This document shows positions 41,180 to 49,950 of a stretch of 64,000 nt of DNA, piece after piece; the stretch's first letter is position 1, and the number at the start of each line of letters is the position of its first letter. The stretch comes from JACPYM01 sp031423495 (GTDB lineage: Bacteria > Acidobacteriota > Blastocatellia > RBC074), in contig JANPFP010000264.1 in the NCBI GenBank assembly GCA_031423495.1, forward strand, positions 1 to 64,000, in the 5' to 3' direction. The notes under the pieces were generated by a model, which was not told where the DNA came from, did no database searches, and saw only the letters and a program-made list of their open reading frames with translations. A program made the position numbers and the translations under genes.

Positions 41180-43819
41180 ATGTATCGTTTCATTTATGTT
41201 TTGTGTTGGTGGTTATTTTCGATGAACGTATTGGCGCAAGACTTACTGAATCCGTCGCCCGGCGTCAGCCGTGAACTCGCACGCGCGCGCGCCGCTCAAC
41301 TGGCGGACGTGCGTTACGCTTTGCATTTCGAGCTTGCGCCGAAAGCCGAAGCGATCAAAGGCACGGCGCGTATTTCGTTCACGCTGAAAGATGCGCAACA
41401 ACCTGTCGTACTCGACTTTCGTGACTTCGACGCGCAAGGCCAAGTGCGTGAAGGCAGCATCAGCCAGGTCACGATCAACGACCAAGCCATCAACGACGCG
41501 CAGCAAAGCAACGGACATATCATTTTGGCGGCGCGTCATTTCAAAGCCGGAGCTAATATCGTTGCGCTCTCTTTCGCCACCAACGCGAGCGCGGCGGGGC
41601 GTCCGCTGATTCGTTATCAAGACAAAGACGACGGCAGCGAATTTGTTTACACGCTGTTCGTTCCGATGGATGCGAGTCTGGCTTTTCCGTGTTTCGATCA
41701 GCCCGATGTGAAAGCGCGCTTCACCTTGTCGTTGACCGTGCCGAAAGCGTGGACGGCGGTGAGCAATACGGCAGCGACGAAGCAGGAAGCGGCGGGCGAT
41801 TTGCACGCGTTGCATTTTGCCGAGACGCATCCGATCAGCACTTATCTTTTCGCTTTCGCCGCCGGGCCGTTTCAGATGTTGGACATAACTGACAACCAAT
41901 CGTTGCCGATGCGGTTTTACTTTCGCCCCACGCAACGCGCGCGCGCTGCGCAAGAGATACCCGCTGTCACCGAACTCACGCGCGACGGCATCAGGCATTT
42001 CGAACAGTTTTTCGGCCATCGCTTTCCGTTCACGAAATACGATCAAGTCTTGTTGCCGGGCTTTGCTTACGGCGGAATGGAGCACGCGGGCGCTACGTTT
42101 TTGCGCGAAGATGCGATTTTGTTTCGAACGACGCCGACGCAAACCGACAAGCTGGGAAGGGCTTCGCTCGTGTTGCATGAACTGGCGCATCAGTGGTTCG
42201 GCGATTTGGTGACGATGAAATGGTTCGACGATTTGTGGTTGAAAGAGGGCTTTGCGAATTACATGGCGACGCACGCCATCGCCGCGTTGCGCGTAGAAGG
42301 TTTGAGCGAACGCTCCGCGTGGCAACGGTTTTATCTCGCACACAAGCCGCTGGCTTACGGCATAGACGTGACGTTGGGTACGACGCCGATTTGGCAGGAC
42401 ATTCCGAATCTCAAAGACGCCAAGTCGGCTTATGGCGCGATTGTTTATCAGAAAGCGCCGAGCCTGTTGCATACGCTGTCGTTCGTGGTTGGGGCCGATA
42501 AGTTTCAAGCGGGCGTGCAACGCTTCGTGCAACGGCATGCTTACGCCAACGCTGAATGGAGCGATCTGGTGCGCGCAATGGAAGAAGCCGCCGAGCAATC
42601 GCTCACAGGCTGGGCGAACACATGGATTAAGCAACGCGGCATGCCCGAAGTCACAACGGAATGCGTATGCGATGCCAAAGGCCGCATCGAATCGCTCAGG
42701 CTGAAACAGCGCGACACGCAAAAGGCCAAACAGTTGTGGCCGATCAAGACGCAGGTGTTGTTAGGCTATGTTGATGGATATGAAGAAAGGCTGACGACGG
42801 AGTTCGGCACGGCGACGCATACGGTAAAAGCCGCGAAAGGGAAGCCGTGTCCGGCTTATGTTTTTGCCAACGCAGACGATTACGCTTACGGACGCTTCCT
42901 GCTCGACGACCGCAGCAGTGTGGTTGCGTTGACAACGGCGGCGCGAGTGCGCGATCCGCTGACGCGCGCGATGCTGTGGGGCGCGCTGTGGGAAGCGGTA
43001 CGCGACGCTTCGTTGTCGCCTTACTTGTTCATCAACGCAGCGCTCGAAGCCTTGCCGCAAGAACAAGACGAATTGCTGATCGGCAGTTTGTTGAATCAGA
43101 TCGCGCATGCTTACACGCGCTACCTCACGCCGCGCCAGCGCGCTGCGCTGAGCTATCGCCCCGAAACGCTCTGCGCCCAACAAATGATCGAAGCCGAAAG
43201 CCTCGGCGCACGCATTCATTACTTCCGTGTGTTGCGTTCGATGGCGACGAGTGAAGCTGCGCGGCAAACGTTGAAAGACTTGTTGGCAGGCAAACGCGCA
43301 ATTGCGGGAGTAGACATCAAGCCCCTTGACCGCTGGCGCATCATCGCTTGGCTGCTTGCGCAACAAGACCCTGAAGCCGAAACGCTGCTCGCGGCTGAAA
43401 CGTCGCGCGACACCACTGACGACGGACGCAAGCAGGCTTACATCACCAATGCCGCGCGCGCCGAGGCTGCGACCAAAGCGCGTTACTTCGCTGATTACAC
43501 GACGAACAAAAACATTGCCGAAGATTGGATTGAAGGCAGCCTGACTAATTTCAACAGCTTCGGCCAAAGCGAATTGACGCGGCCTTATCTCGCTAAAGCC
43601 CTCGCCGCATTGCCGCAACAAAAGGGCGAACGCAAAATCTTTTTCGTATTGGCTTGGTTGAATGCTTTCATCGGCGGGCAGTCTTCGCCGCAAGCCTTGA
43701 GTGAAGTGCAACGCTTCTTGCGAGAAACGAAGCCCGAATCGGATTTGCAGCTGAAGGTAGTGGAAGTGAGCGATGAGTTAGTGCGCACGGCAAAGATACG
43801 CGCAGGCTTCTCACGGTAA
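41180..43819 (+). CDS. M1-family metallo-aminopeptidase
   Basis: An 879-residue secreted zinc aminopeptidase. The signal peptide is at 1-20 (LCWWLFSMNVLAQ). The N-terminal M1 beta domain is followed by the catalytic domain with GGMEHAG at 298-304 (the exopeptidase GxMEN motif, with H in place of N), the zinc motif H333-E-L-A-H337 and the third ligand E356 (LWLKEGF). The C-terminal alpha-helical ERAP1-like domain fills about 530-870. It removes N-terminal residues from peptides, in the periplasm or outside. It has the usual length and is followed 50 nt later by an exported hydrolase gene. Confidence 0.95.
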   Translation: MYRFIYVLCWWLFSMNVLAQDLLNPSPGVSRELARARAAQLADVRYALHFELAPKAEAIKGTARISFTLKDAQQPVVLDFRDFDAQGQVREGSISQVTINDQAINDAQQSNGHIILAARHFKAGANIVALSFATNASAAGRPLIRYQDKDDGSEFVYTLFVPMDASLAFPCFDQPDVKARFTLSLTVPKAWTAVSNTAATKQEAAGDLHALHFAETHPISTYLFAFAAGPFQMLDITDNQSLPMRFYFRPTQRARAAQEIPAVTELTRDGIRHFEQFFGHRFPFTKYDQVLLPGFAYGGMEHAGATFLREDAILFRTTPTQTDKLGRASLVLHELAHQWFGDLVTMKWFDDLWLKEGFANYMATHAIAALRVEGLSERSAWQRFYLAHKPLAYGIDVTLGTTPIWQDIPNLKDAKSAYGAIVYQKAPSLLHTLSFVVGADKFQAGVQRFVQRHAYANAEWSDLVRAMEEAAEQSLTGWANTWIKQRGMPEVTTECVCDAKGRIESLRLKQRDTQKAKQLWPIKTQVLLGYVDGYEERLTTEFGTATHTVKAAKGKPCPAYVFANADDYAYGRFLLDDRSSVVALTTAARVRDPLTRAMLWGALWEAVRDASLSPYLFINAALEALPQEQDELLIGSLLNQIAHAYTRYLTPRQRAALSYRPETLCAQQMIEAESLGARIHYFRVLRSMATSEAARQTLKDLLAGKRAIAGVDIKPLDRWRIIAWLLAQQDPEAETLLAAETSRDTTDDGRKQAYITNAARAEAATKARYFADYTTNKNIAEDWIEGSLTNFNSFGQSELTRPYLAKALAALPQQKGERKIFFVLAWLNAFIGGQSSPQALSEVQRFLRETKPESDLQLKVVEVSDELVRTAKIRAGFSR

Positions 43820-43869
43820 GAATGTAAGGCACGCGCCGCAAAACGCGCGTACCCCAGAGAGGAATCAAG

Positions 43870-44943
43870 ATGCGAATGGTTTACGTCGTGATGTGGTTGA
43901 GTGTTTGTCTGATGAGCTTTTTGGCGGCGATGGCATTTTCTCAAACTGGCCCGAAGCGTGATGACGCGCGGCAGGCTTTGCTGAAATTGCTCGAACGTCC
44001 GCGTGTAGCGTTGGCGGCGCAATCCGCCGTGCAGGAAAGCGCGAACGGCTTGGCGCGCGAATCGTTTTCTTTCGCCTCAGAAGGTACTGGCGAAGCCGGT
44101 GAGCGCGTGACGGGCTTGCTCGTCAAGCCAAACAATACATTGGCTCAATCATCAGGCCGCCGTTCCGTCGTCATCGCCTTGCACGGTACGGGCGGCAATA
44201 AAGAAAGCCAGTTGCCGCTGCTCAACGAACTCGCGGCAAAGGGCTTCATTGCCATTGCTATTGACGGGCGGCATCACGGCGCGCGCATCAAGTCGGGGAA
44301 AAAAGGCGGGGCAGAATACGTTGATGCGATGTGGCAAACGTGGCGTACCGGCCAAGGCAAGCCGTTTTTATATGACACCGTGTGGGACGTGATGCGGCTG
44401 TTGGATTATCTCGAAACACGCGCCGATGTTGACGCCAACCGCATCGGTGCGATTGGTTTTTCAAAAGGCGGGATGGAGCTTTATCTCGCCGCCGCGCTTG
44501 ATGAGCGGCTTGCCGTCGTCGTGCCGTGCATTGGGGTGCAGAGTTTCAAATACGCTTTGGATCACGACGCGTGGCAATCGCGGGCGGGTACGTTTCAGGC
44601 GGCGTTGGAGGCGGCTGCGAAAGACGCAGGCGAACCGGTAGGCGCGGCGTTCCTGCGCAAGTTTTATGACCGCGTCGTACCGGGCATTTACGGCAAGTTC
44701 GATGGGCCGCAGATGTTGCCATTGATCGCGCCGCGTCCGTTGCTGGCAATCAACGGCGAGATTGACGCGCGCACTCCATTGGTGGGCGTAGAGGAATGCG
44801 CGACGGCAGCACACAAGGCATATGACAAAGCTAAAGCGTCAGATAAATTCGTGTTGCACATTCAGCCCAAAACCGGCCACGCGGTTACGCTCGCCGCGAA
44901 ACAGTTGGCGCTGGAATGGTTCGTGCGGTGGTTGAAACCGTGA
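43870..44943 (+). CDS. secreted alpha/beta hydrolase, dienelactone-hydrolase-like
   Basis: A 357-residue exported hydrolase. The signal peptide is at about 1-25 (MWLSVCLMSFLAAMAFSQ). The fold markers are the oxyanion motif HGTGG (105-109), nucleophile S198 in GFSKGG, acid D299 (NGEID) and H337 (KTGHAV). It resembles prolyl-oligopeptidase-like and acetyl-xylan-esterase-like enzymes; the substrate is not evident. A GAGAGGAATCAAG site precedes the ATG. It may be co-transcribed with the aminopeptidase upstream. Confidence 0.88.
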   Translation: MRMVYVVMWLSVCLMSFLAAMAFSQTGPKRDDARQALLKLLERPRVALAAQSAVQESANGLARESFSFASEGTGEAGERVTGLLVKPNNTLAQSSGRRSVVIALHGTGGNKESQLPLLNELAAKGFIAIAIDGRHHGARIKSGKKGGAEYVDAMWQTWRTGQGKPFLYDTVWDVMRLLDYLETRADVDANRIGAIGFSKGGMELYLAAALDERLAVVVPCIGVQSFKYALDHDAWQSRAGTFQAALEAAAKDAGEPVGAAFLRKFYDRVVPGIYGKFDGPQMLPLIAPRPLLAINGEIDARTPLVGVEECATAAHKAYDKAKASDKFVLHIQPKTGHAVTLAAKQLALEWFVRWLKP

Positions 44944-44996
44944 GCTTGGCGTGAGGGTGAGCTTGGCGGATAATCGGATTGAGGCCAGTTGGTTTT

Positions 44997-45347
44997 ATGG
45001 AATCGGAGAACGAACGAATCGAACGTTATCGTCAAGCGATACAAGACCTGCTGAATTACCTGGCGGGCGGCGGACCGGTGTTGGGAACCAGCATTTACGA
45101 CAAGGCTTTGTTCGACACGCAACAGGATCGTTACGCCGTCATCGGAACAGGTTGGCACAACGAGAAATACTGTTGCGACGTGGTCGCGCTGATCGAAATC
45201 ATTGACGGCAAAGTTTGGATTCAGGCGAATAACACGGACGTGGCGATTCCTCGCAAGCTGTGGGAAGCAGGCGTAGCGAAAAGCGATATGGTTTTGGGTT
45301 ATCGTCCGCCGGAATTAGGCGTGTCGTGGGAGATGGCTACTAGCTGA
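44997..45347 (+). CDS. XisI-family protein
   Basis: A 116-residue protein of the XisI family (fdxN-element excision controlling factor family of cyanobacteria). Pattern elements are the N-terminal NERIERYRQAIQDLLNYL, the centre FDTQQDRYAVIGTGWHN and the C-terminus GKVWIQANNTDVAIPRKLWE with MVLGYRPPE. XisI is usually encoded right after xisH; no xisH is found here, so it is an orphan. In most non-cyanobacterial genomes the role is not excision and remains unknown. The ATG at 44997 fits the family's N-terminus. Confidence 0.85.
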   Translation: MESENERIERYRQAIQDLLNYLAGGGPVLGTSIYDKALFDTQQDRYAVIGTGWHNEKYCCDVVALIEIIDGKVWIQANNTDVAIPRKLWEAGVAKSDMVLGYRPPELGVSWEMATS

Positions 45348-45369
45348 TTTCAGTTGAGAGGAGTTTTTT

Positions 45370-45585
45370 ATGAGTGTTGCTACATACGAAGCGATTGTTG
45401 AACAAGGGCAAATCAAATTACCCATTCATGTGCGGCTGCCTGAACACGCGAAAATTTATATCGTTGTCCCAAACGCCGACGAAGTGCAGACCCTTTATTT
45501 TCGTAGCCCGCATTTGGCGCACCGTGAACAAGCGGCCAGGCTGGTCAAAGAGGTGAGCGAGGAGCCAGAAGATGCCAGCGTATGA
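45370..45585 (+). CDS. AF2212-like antitoxin-type small protein
   Basis: A 71-residue protein. Its first half, YEAIVEQGQIKLPIHVRLPE followed by IYIVVP, is the beta-barrel pattern of the AF2212/DUF104 antitoxin-like family, related to AbrB-type fold proteins. The second half is helical and acidic (EVSEEPEDASV). It overlaps the next gene by 14 nt, so the two are translated together. The partner is not a PIN or RelE toxin but a retropepsin-like protease, so a classical toxin-antitoxin role is doubtful. Confidence 0.72.
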   Translation: MSVATYEAIVEQGQIKLPIHVRLPEHAKIYIVVPNADEVQTLYFRSPHLAHREQAARLVKEVSEEPEDASV

Positions 45586-45967
45586 TGACCAATTGTTTTC
45601 ACCTCCGGCTCCTGTTGCGCGTGTTATGTTGCATAATCCCGCCAACGGAATGTCGATGAGCGAGGTTTTGATGTTGATTGATCCGGGAGCGGACAGCAGC
45701 TTGTTGCCTCAGCCAGCCATTGAGCAATTGGGCATACCAACGCACCTTGGGCAGCAGTTTGAACTCGAGGCCTTTGATGGAAGCAAGAGCGCGGCGCTTT
45801 TAGTCATCGCGGAGTTGGTCTTTTTGAGGAAAACCTTCAAGGGAGAATTTTTGCTCGTCAATCAGCCAACCCAAATTTACGGGATTTTAGGGCGTGACGT
45901 TTTGAATAAGGTTCGTTTGTTGCTGAACGGCCCGCAATTGAATTGGGAAGAGGTTCGTCTGAAATGA
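45572..45967 (+). CDS. retropepsin-like aspartic protease
   Basis: A 131-residue protein with the single-domain retropepsin pattern: MLIDPGADSSLLPQ (the D-T/S-G-A catalytic motif, here D-P-G-A-D), a flap region and the C-terminal IYGILGRDVLNKVRLLLNGP that matches the hydrophobic-hydrophobic-G motif of the family. Active enzymes are dimers, each giving one aspartate. The proline after the aspartate is a variation, so activity is not certain. It overlaps the AF2212-like gene by 14 nt as a coupled pair. Confidence 0.8.
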   Translation: MPAYDDQLFSPPAPVARVMLHNPANGMSMSEVLMLIDPGADSSLLPQPAIEQLGIPTHLGQQFELEAFDGSKSAALLVIAELVFLRKTFKGEFLLVNQPTQIYGILGRDVLNKVRLLLNGPQLNWEEVRLK

Positions 45968-45993
45968 AACTGTGCAAAACGGAAGGAAAAAGA

Positions 45994-47388
45994 ATGAATC
46001 ACAATCAAAGAAACTGGCTTTCAATCTCGCGCCGCGAACTCTTACGCGCCAGCGGCCTCAGCATTGCGGGCGGCTATCTCAACGCCTTTGTGCCGCGCAA
46101 TGTGAGCGCGGCGCAAAAAGTGCAACCCAAGGCGACGGCGCGGCAGGTGTTGTTCGTCAATCTTGATGGCGGGATGAGTCAGGTAGATTCGCTCGATGCC
46201 AAAGAGGGCGCGTGGACGCCGAGTTATTTCGATATTCGCAGTTTCGGCAATGACCTCAAGCTGCCGGCGGGCGTATTCAAACAATTGCCCGGCGTGTTGA
46301 ATAAGCTGACCGTCGTGCGTTCGATGGCGGCGTGGGACGTAGTGCATGGCCGCGCGCAATACTACATTCAGACCGGGCATCCGCTGAATCTGGCGCTGTC
46401 GAAAGAAGTGCCTTCGTTAGGTGCGGTCGTATGTTCTGAGTTGGCTGCACAGCGCAAGGCGTCGGATTCGCTGCCCGGTTATATTGCGATGAATCTGGCG
46501 GGCAATCAGGCGGGGTTAATCAATCAGGGTTTTATGTCGGCGGAATACGGCCCGATGAGTTTGAGCGTAGGCGATGCGCCGCCCAATCTGGCTCCGCCCA
46601 AAGGTCAGGAAGCGACGATGGCGCGGCGTTGGGAACGCTTGCAACAAATGGATAGCGCGTTGCGTTCGGGCAAAGAAGCCGACCGCAGCTTCGGCGATTT
46701 TCACGAATACTATCGCGGTGCGTGGGCGATCATGAATGATCCGCGTGTGGCTGAAATCTTCAGCCTCAGCGACGAAGACAAGAAGCGTTATGGTTCGAGC
46801 AGCATCGGCAATTCGCTGGCGTTGTCGCGCAATCTGTTCAAGGCTGATGCGGGTACGCGATTTATTATGGCGAGCCACGGCGGCTGGGATCATCACGGGA
46901 ATATCTACAAAGAAAATTCGCGCAATCACATTGTCTTGATGAAAGAGTTAGACGTAGCGTTCAGCGCGTTGCTGAATGATTTAGACAGCACTCCGTCAAA
47001 GCATGAAAAAGGCAAGACGCTGCTTGACGAAACGCTGGTGATTGCGATGAGCGAGTTTGGGCGTTCGCCGGGTGCAATCAGCGAGACGCGCAAAGGCCGT
47101 GAACATTACATGCCGGTCAATTGCGGCATGCTCGCGGGCGGCGGCATTCGTCGTGGCGCAGTCATCGGCAAGACCGACGAGGCGGGCGGCAAAATCACCG
47201 ATGCGGGTTGGTCAGGTAAGCGTCCGATTTATATGGAAGACATGGCCTGTACGATTTATTCGGCACTCGGTATTGATTGGACGAAGAGCATTGACACCAC
47301 ACCCTCAGGCCGCGCGTTTCATTATGTCGAACCGGCGTCGGGGACGAAATATATGAACTTCCAGCCGGTCAAAGAATTTTTTGCGTGA
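45994..47388 (+). CDS. DUF1501 protein with Tat signal
   Basis: A 464-residue exported protein. The twin-arginine signal is at about 11-40 (SRRELLRASGLSIAGGYL). The DUF1501 body has the metal-site-like strings FVNLDGGMSQVDSLD, ASHGGWDHHGNIY and VIAMSEFGRSPG, a distant relative of the alkaline phosphatase/sulfatase fold. In Planctomycetes and Acidobacteria these proteins usually sit next to DUF1549/DUF1553 cytochrome genes; here no such gene is present. The start at 45994 follows GGAAGGAAAAAGA. The function is unknown. Confidence 0.9.
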   Translation: MNHNQRNWLSISRRELLRASGLSIAGGYLNAFVPRNVSAAQKVQPKATARQVLFVNLDGGMSQVDSLDAKEGAWTPSYFDIRSFGNDLKLPAGVFKQLPGVLNKLTVVRSMAAWDVVHGRAQYYIQTGHPLNLALSKEVPSLGAVVCSELAAQRKASDSLPGYIAMNLAGNQAGLINQGFMSAEYGPMSLSVGDAPPNLAPPKGQEATMARRWERLQQMDSALRSGKEADRSFGDFHEYYRGAWAIMNDPRVAEIFSLSDEDKKRYGSSSIGNSLALSRNLFKADAGTRFIMASHGGWDHHGNIYKENSRNHIVLMKELDVAFSALLNDLDSTPSKHEKGKTLLDETLVIAMSEFGRSPGAISETRKGREHYMPVNCGMLAGGGIRRGAVIGKTDEAGGKITDAGWSGKRPIYMEDMACTIYSALGIDWTKSIDTTPSGRAFHYVEPASGTKYMNFQPVKEFFA

Positions 47389-47559
47389 TGCGGTTCCTCG
47401 CCGCCGTTGCGGTTGCAAAAAGCTGCCTCGGCCTTACAACAAAAATGCAGCCATTGGCCCCATCAGGCTGACCAAACGATAAACAATAGATTGCTATAAG
47501 CCCCTTGCCCAGTTCTCTCATTCGCAAATATCGATAACCTTCTCGCTCAGGAGTATTGC

Positions 47560-49575
47560 ATGAAATTCGCTTCGCGCTCAGTCGCCGGTTCGCTGATTTT
47601 TACCCTCGTCTTGCTGGGGTTGGCTGTCTTTGGGCTGCGCGCTGCTTCGGCGAAGCGGCGGGCTTTAGCTCAAACACCATCCATCCAAGTCGCTGGTCAA
47701 GTCGCTGGTCAAGTCGCTGACGCATTAGCCAGACGCGGCGCTTCAGCCGAGGTGCAAGAGCGTTATGCCGCAGCCGTGCGGCGGCATTGCGGGATGACGC
47801 GTTATGCGAGCGCGCCCGATCAATGGCTCGGCGACGAACAGCAATCCAGTTGGCAATCGTTGGCGTTTGAGGCCGCGCGTAAAGCCGACGATCCGTGCCA
47901 GGCCGAGGTTGTGCCGAAGCTGGATTTCAACGATGAGCAGGTGCGGTTCACGACGGGTGTTGCGGTTCATGAAAACAAGCAAGGTTTGCGGTGGATGGGC
48001 GCGACAGCGGCGCATGGATTGTGGCGCGGTGACGAACGTGACACGCAACGTATGCAGCCGATTTCAGGCAGTGGCTTAGTGGTTGATTCATCGGATGGGC
48101 AAGTCGTCTATGTCATCAACCGCGATGGCACTGTGCAACGTTCGCGCGATGGCGGTGCAAGTTTCGCGGCGGCGCATGAAGGCATCGTCAATGACGGCTT
48201 GAATGACAATGGGCGCGGCGCGCCGTTGAGTCTGGATGTCAACGATGCCCAGCGTTTATGGACGGGCGGACGCGCCTTGTGGCGCAGCCGTGATGGCGCA
48301 ACCCTTTGGGAACCCGCCAGCGCGAGCCTGCCTGGGAGTGAAGCGAATCGCGTAAGTGCCATTGCCGTCCAAGCCTTTGACAGTAATCACGTACTCGTCG
48401 GCACGAGTGAAGGTGACATTTTGCGCAGCCACTCAGCCTTGAGCGCGAATGCCGAAACTGTTTGGCAAAGCGTCAAACCGCGCGATGGTTTTATTTCATC
48501 CATTGTCACTCATCCTTATTATCCCAATGTCGCTTACGTTACTTACACGACTTACCTTTCATCTTATCAAGCTCATCTGTGGCGTACGCAAGATGGCGGT
48601 GCGAGTTGGCAGCCGTTGGGCGAAAGCGATTTGCCGGAAGTCGCAGCGCATGCGTTGGCGCTTGATCCGGCCAATGCGTTGCGGATGTGGCTGGGCACCG
48701 ATGTCGGCGTATTCGTTTCGCTCGATGGCGGCGAGCATTGGGCCGTCGAAGCAACTGGTTTCGGCGCGGCGGTTACTGAGGCGTTGTCTATCGCGCAAAA
48801 CGGTCTGGATATTTCGCTGCTGGCTTTCACGCACGGGCGCGGCGTATGGCGGGTGCGGCTAGCTGAATCGTCACAGCAATGCTCTTATTCGCTGGCCCCC
48901 GGTGGGTTATTTTTCGACGCGAGCGGCGGTAACGGTACGATAAACGTAGCGACCAGTGTGAACTGTACGTGGACGGTTTCAGGCGTACCTAACTGGATGA
49001 CGATCACCAGCGGAGCCGGTGGCTTGGGCAGCGGAACGGTGATGTTAACGGTTGCGCCGAATACCGCATTGCAGGCGCGTGTCGTGTCGTTAGCGATTGC
49101 CGGACGCACTTTCACGGTTGAACAAAACGGACAAAACGGCAATTGCGTAACCTTGCCGATTCAACCTGAACAGGCCATCAGCGGCGCGTTAGCTGAAGGC
49201 GATTGTCGGCGCGACAATTTTTCGCTTGCCTGGGCCGATAAGTATTCCTACCGCGGGCGCGCGGGTGAATTGGTTGCGGTGACGATGAATGCGCCAGGGT
49301 TTTTCAGTCGTATTCAGTTGATCGGGGCCGGTAGCGCAGTTTTGCAAGATTCGGGTTTTAGCAACATTCAGGTTGGCATTGCGCGGCTGCCGAATTTTGG
49401 GGTTTATCAATTGCCGGAAAATGGCGAATACATCATTCAAGCGACATCCATCCAAAGTAACGTGACAGGGGAATATGGCTTAACTTTGCATAGTTTTCCG
49501 GCGGGTTGTGACAGCTTCACCTTCTTGCCAGGGAATCGGGCTTTCGATGCGACGGGTGGGCAAGGCAGCTTGTAA
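47560..49575 (+). pseudogene. giant BACON-repeat secreted protein, N-terminal part up to a premature stop
   Basis: 671 codons. A signal peptide or anchor at about 1-31 (LIFTLVLLGLAVFGLRAASA) is followed by a 12-nt tandem duplication giving VAGQVAGQVA. Residues 160-430 hold BNR/sialidase-like repeats (RSRDGGASF, WRTQDGGASWQPLG, VSLDGGEHWAVEA). A first BACON domain and a pre-peptidase-like domain follow. The second BACON repeat is cut by TAA at 49573-49575: GGQGSL-stop-VAAGGGCPW, where a sister repeat reads GNGSLQVLTTGECPW. A CAA-to-TAA change explains it. The same frame continues beyond the stop. Confidence 0.85.
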
Positions 49576-49950
49576 GTCGCGGCGGGCGGCGGTTGCCCGT
49601 GGATGGCGGCGTCCAATGTTGATTGGGTGACGATTACGCAAGGCGCGACAGGCAGCGGCAGTTTGCCGGTACGTTTCATGGTTGCGCCCAATGCCGGTGC
49701 TTTTCGTTCCGCCACACTGACGATTGCCTCGCAAGCCTATCGCATCGAACAGGCAGGCGCGGGCGGTAGTTGTTCGCCGGTTCCGATTCTCAGCAATCAA
49801 CCGGTGACTTATGCCTTGAGTTCAAACGATTGTCGCGCGCGGTTCCAGCCGAATTTCAGCGGCGGCGAGAATCCTCCTGCTCGGCTTTACCAGTTCACGG
49901 CCAGCGCCGGGCAGCGTGAGTGCGAGCTTATTGCGCCTGCCGAACTTTGA
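49576..49950 (+). pseudogene. giant BACON-repeat protein, middle fragment between stop and frameshift
   Basis: This stretch continues the frame of the upstream part and completes the second BACON repeat (CPWMAASNVDWVTITQGATG, then RIEQAGAGGSC), then starts a pre-peptidase-like domain (LYQFTASAGQR). The frame is lost just after GQR near 49912-49920, where coding sense moves to another frame (SASLLRLPNF). Loss of one GT from a CGTGTGAG-like sequence would account for the shift. Sequencing error is possible. Confidence 0.75.

Noticed and set aside
41243..42721. Minus-strand 492-codon open frame opposite the M1 aminopeptidase
   Set aside because: It is arginine-rich shadow sequence typical of GC-rich antisense frames; the plus strand encodes a complete peptidase with catalytic motifs.
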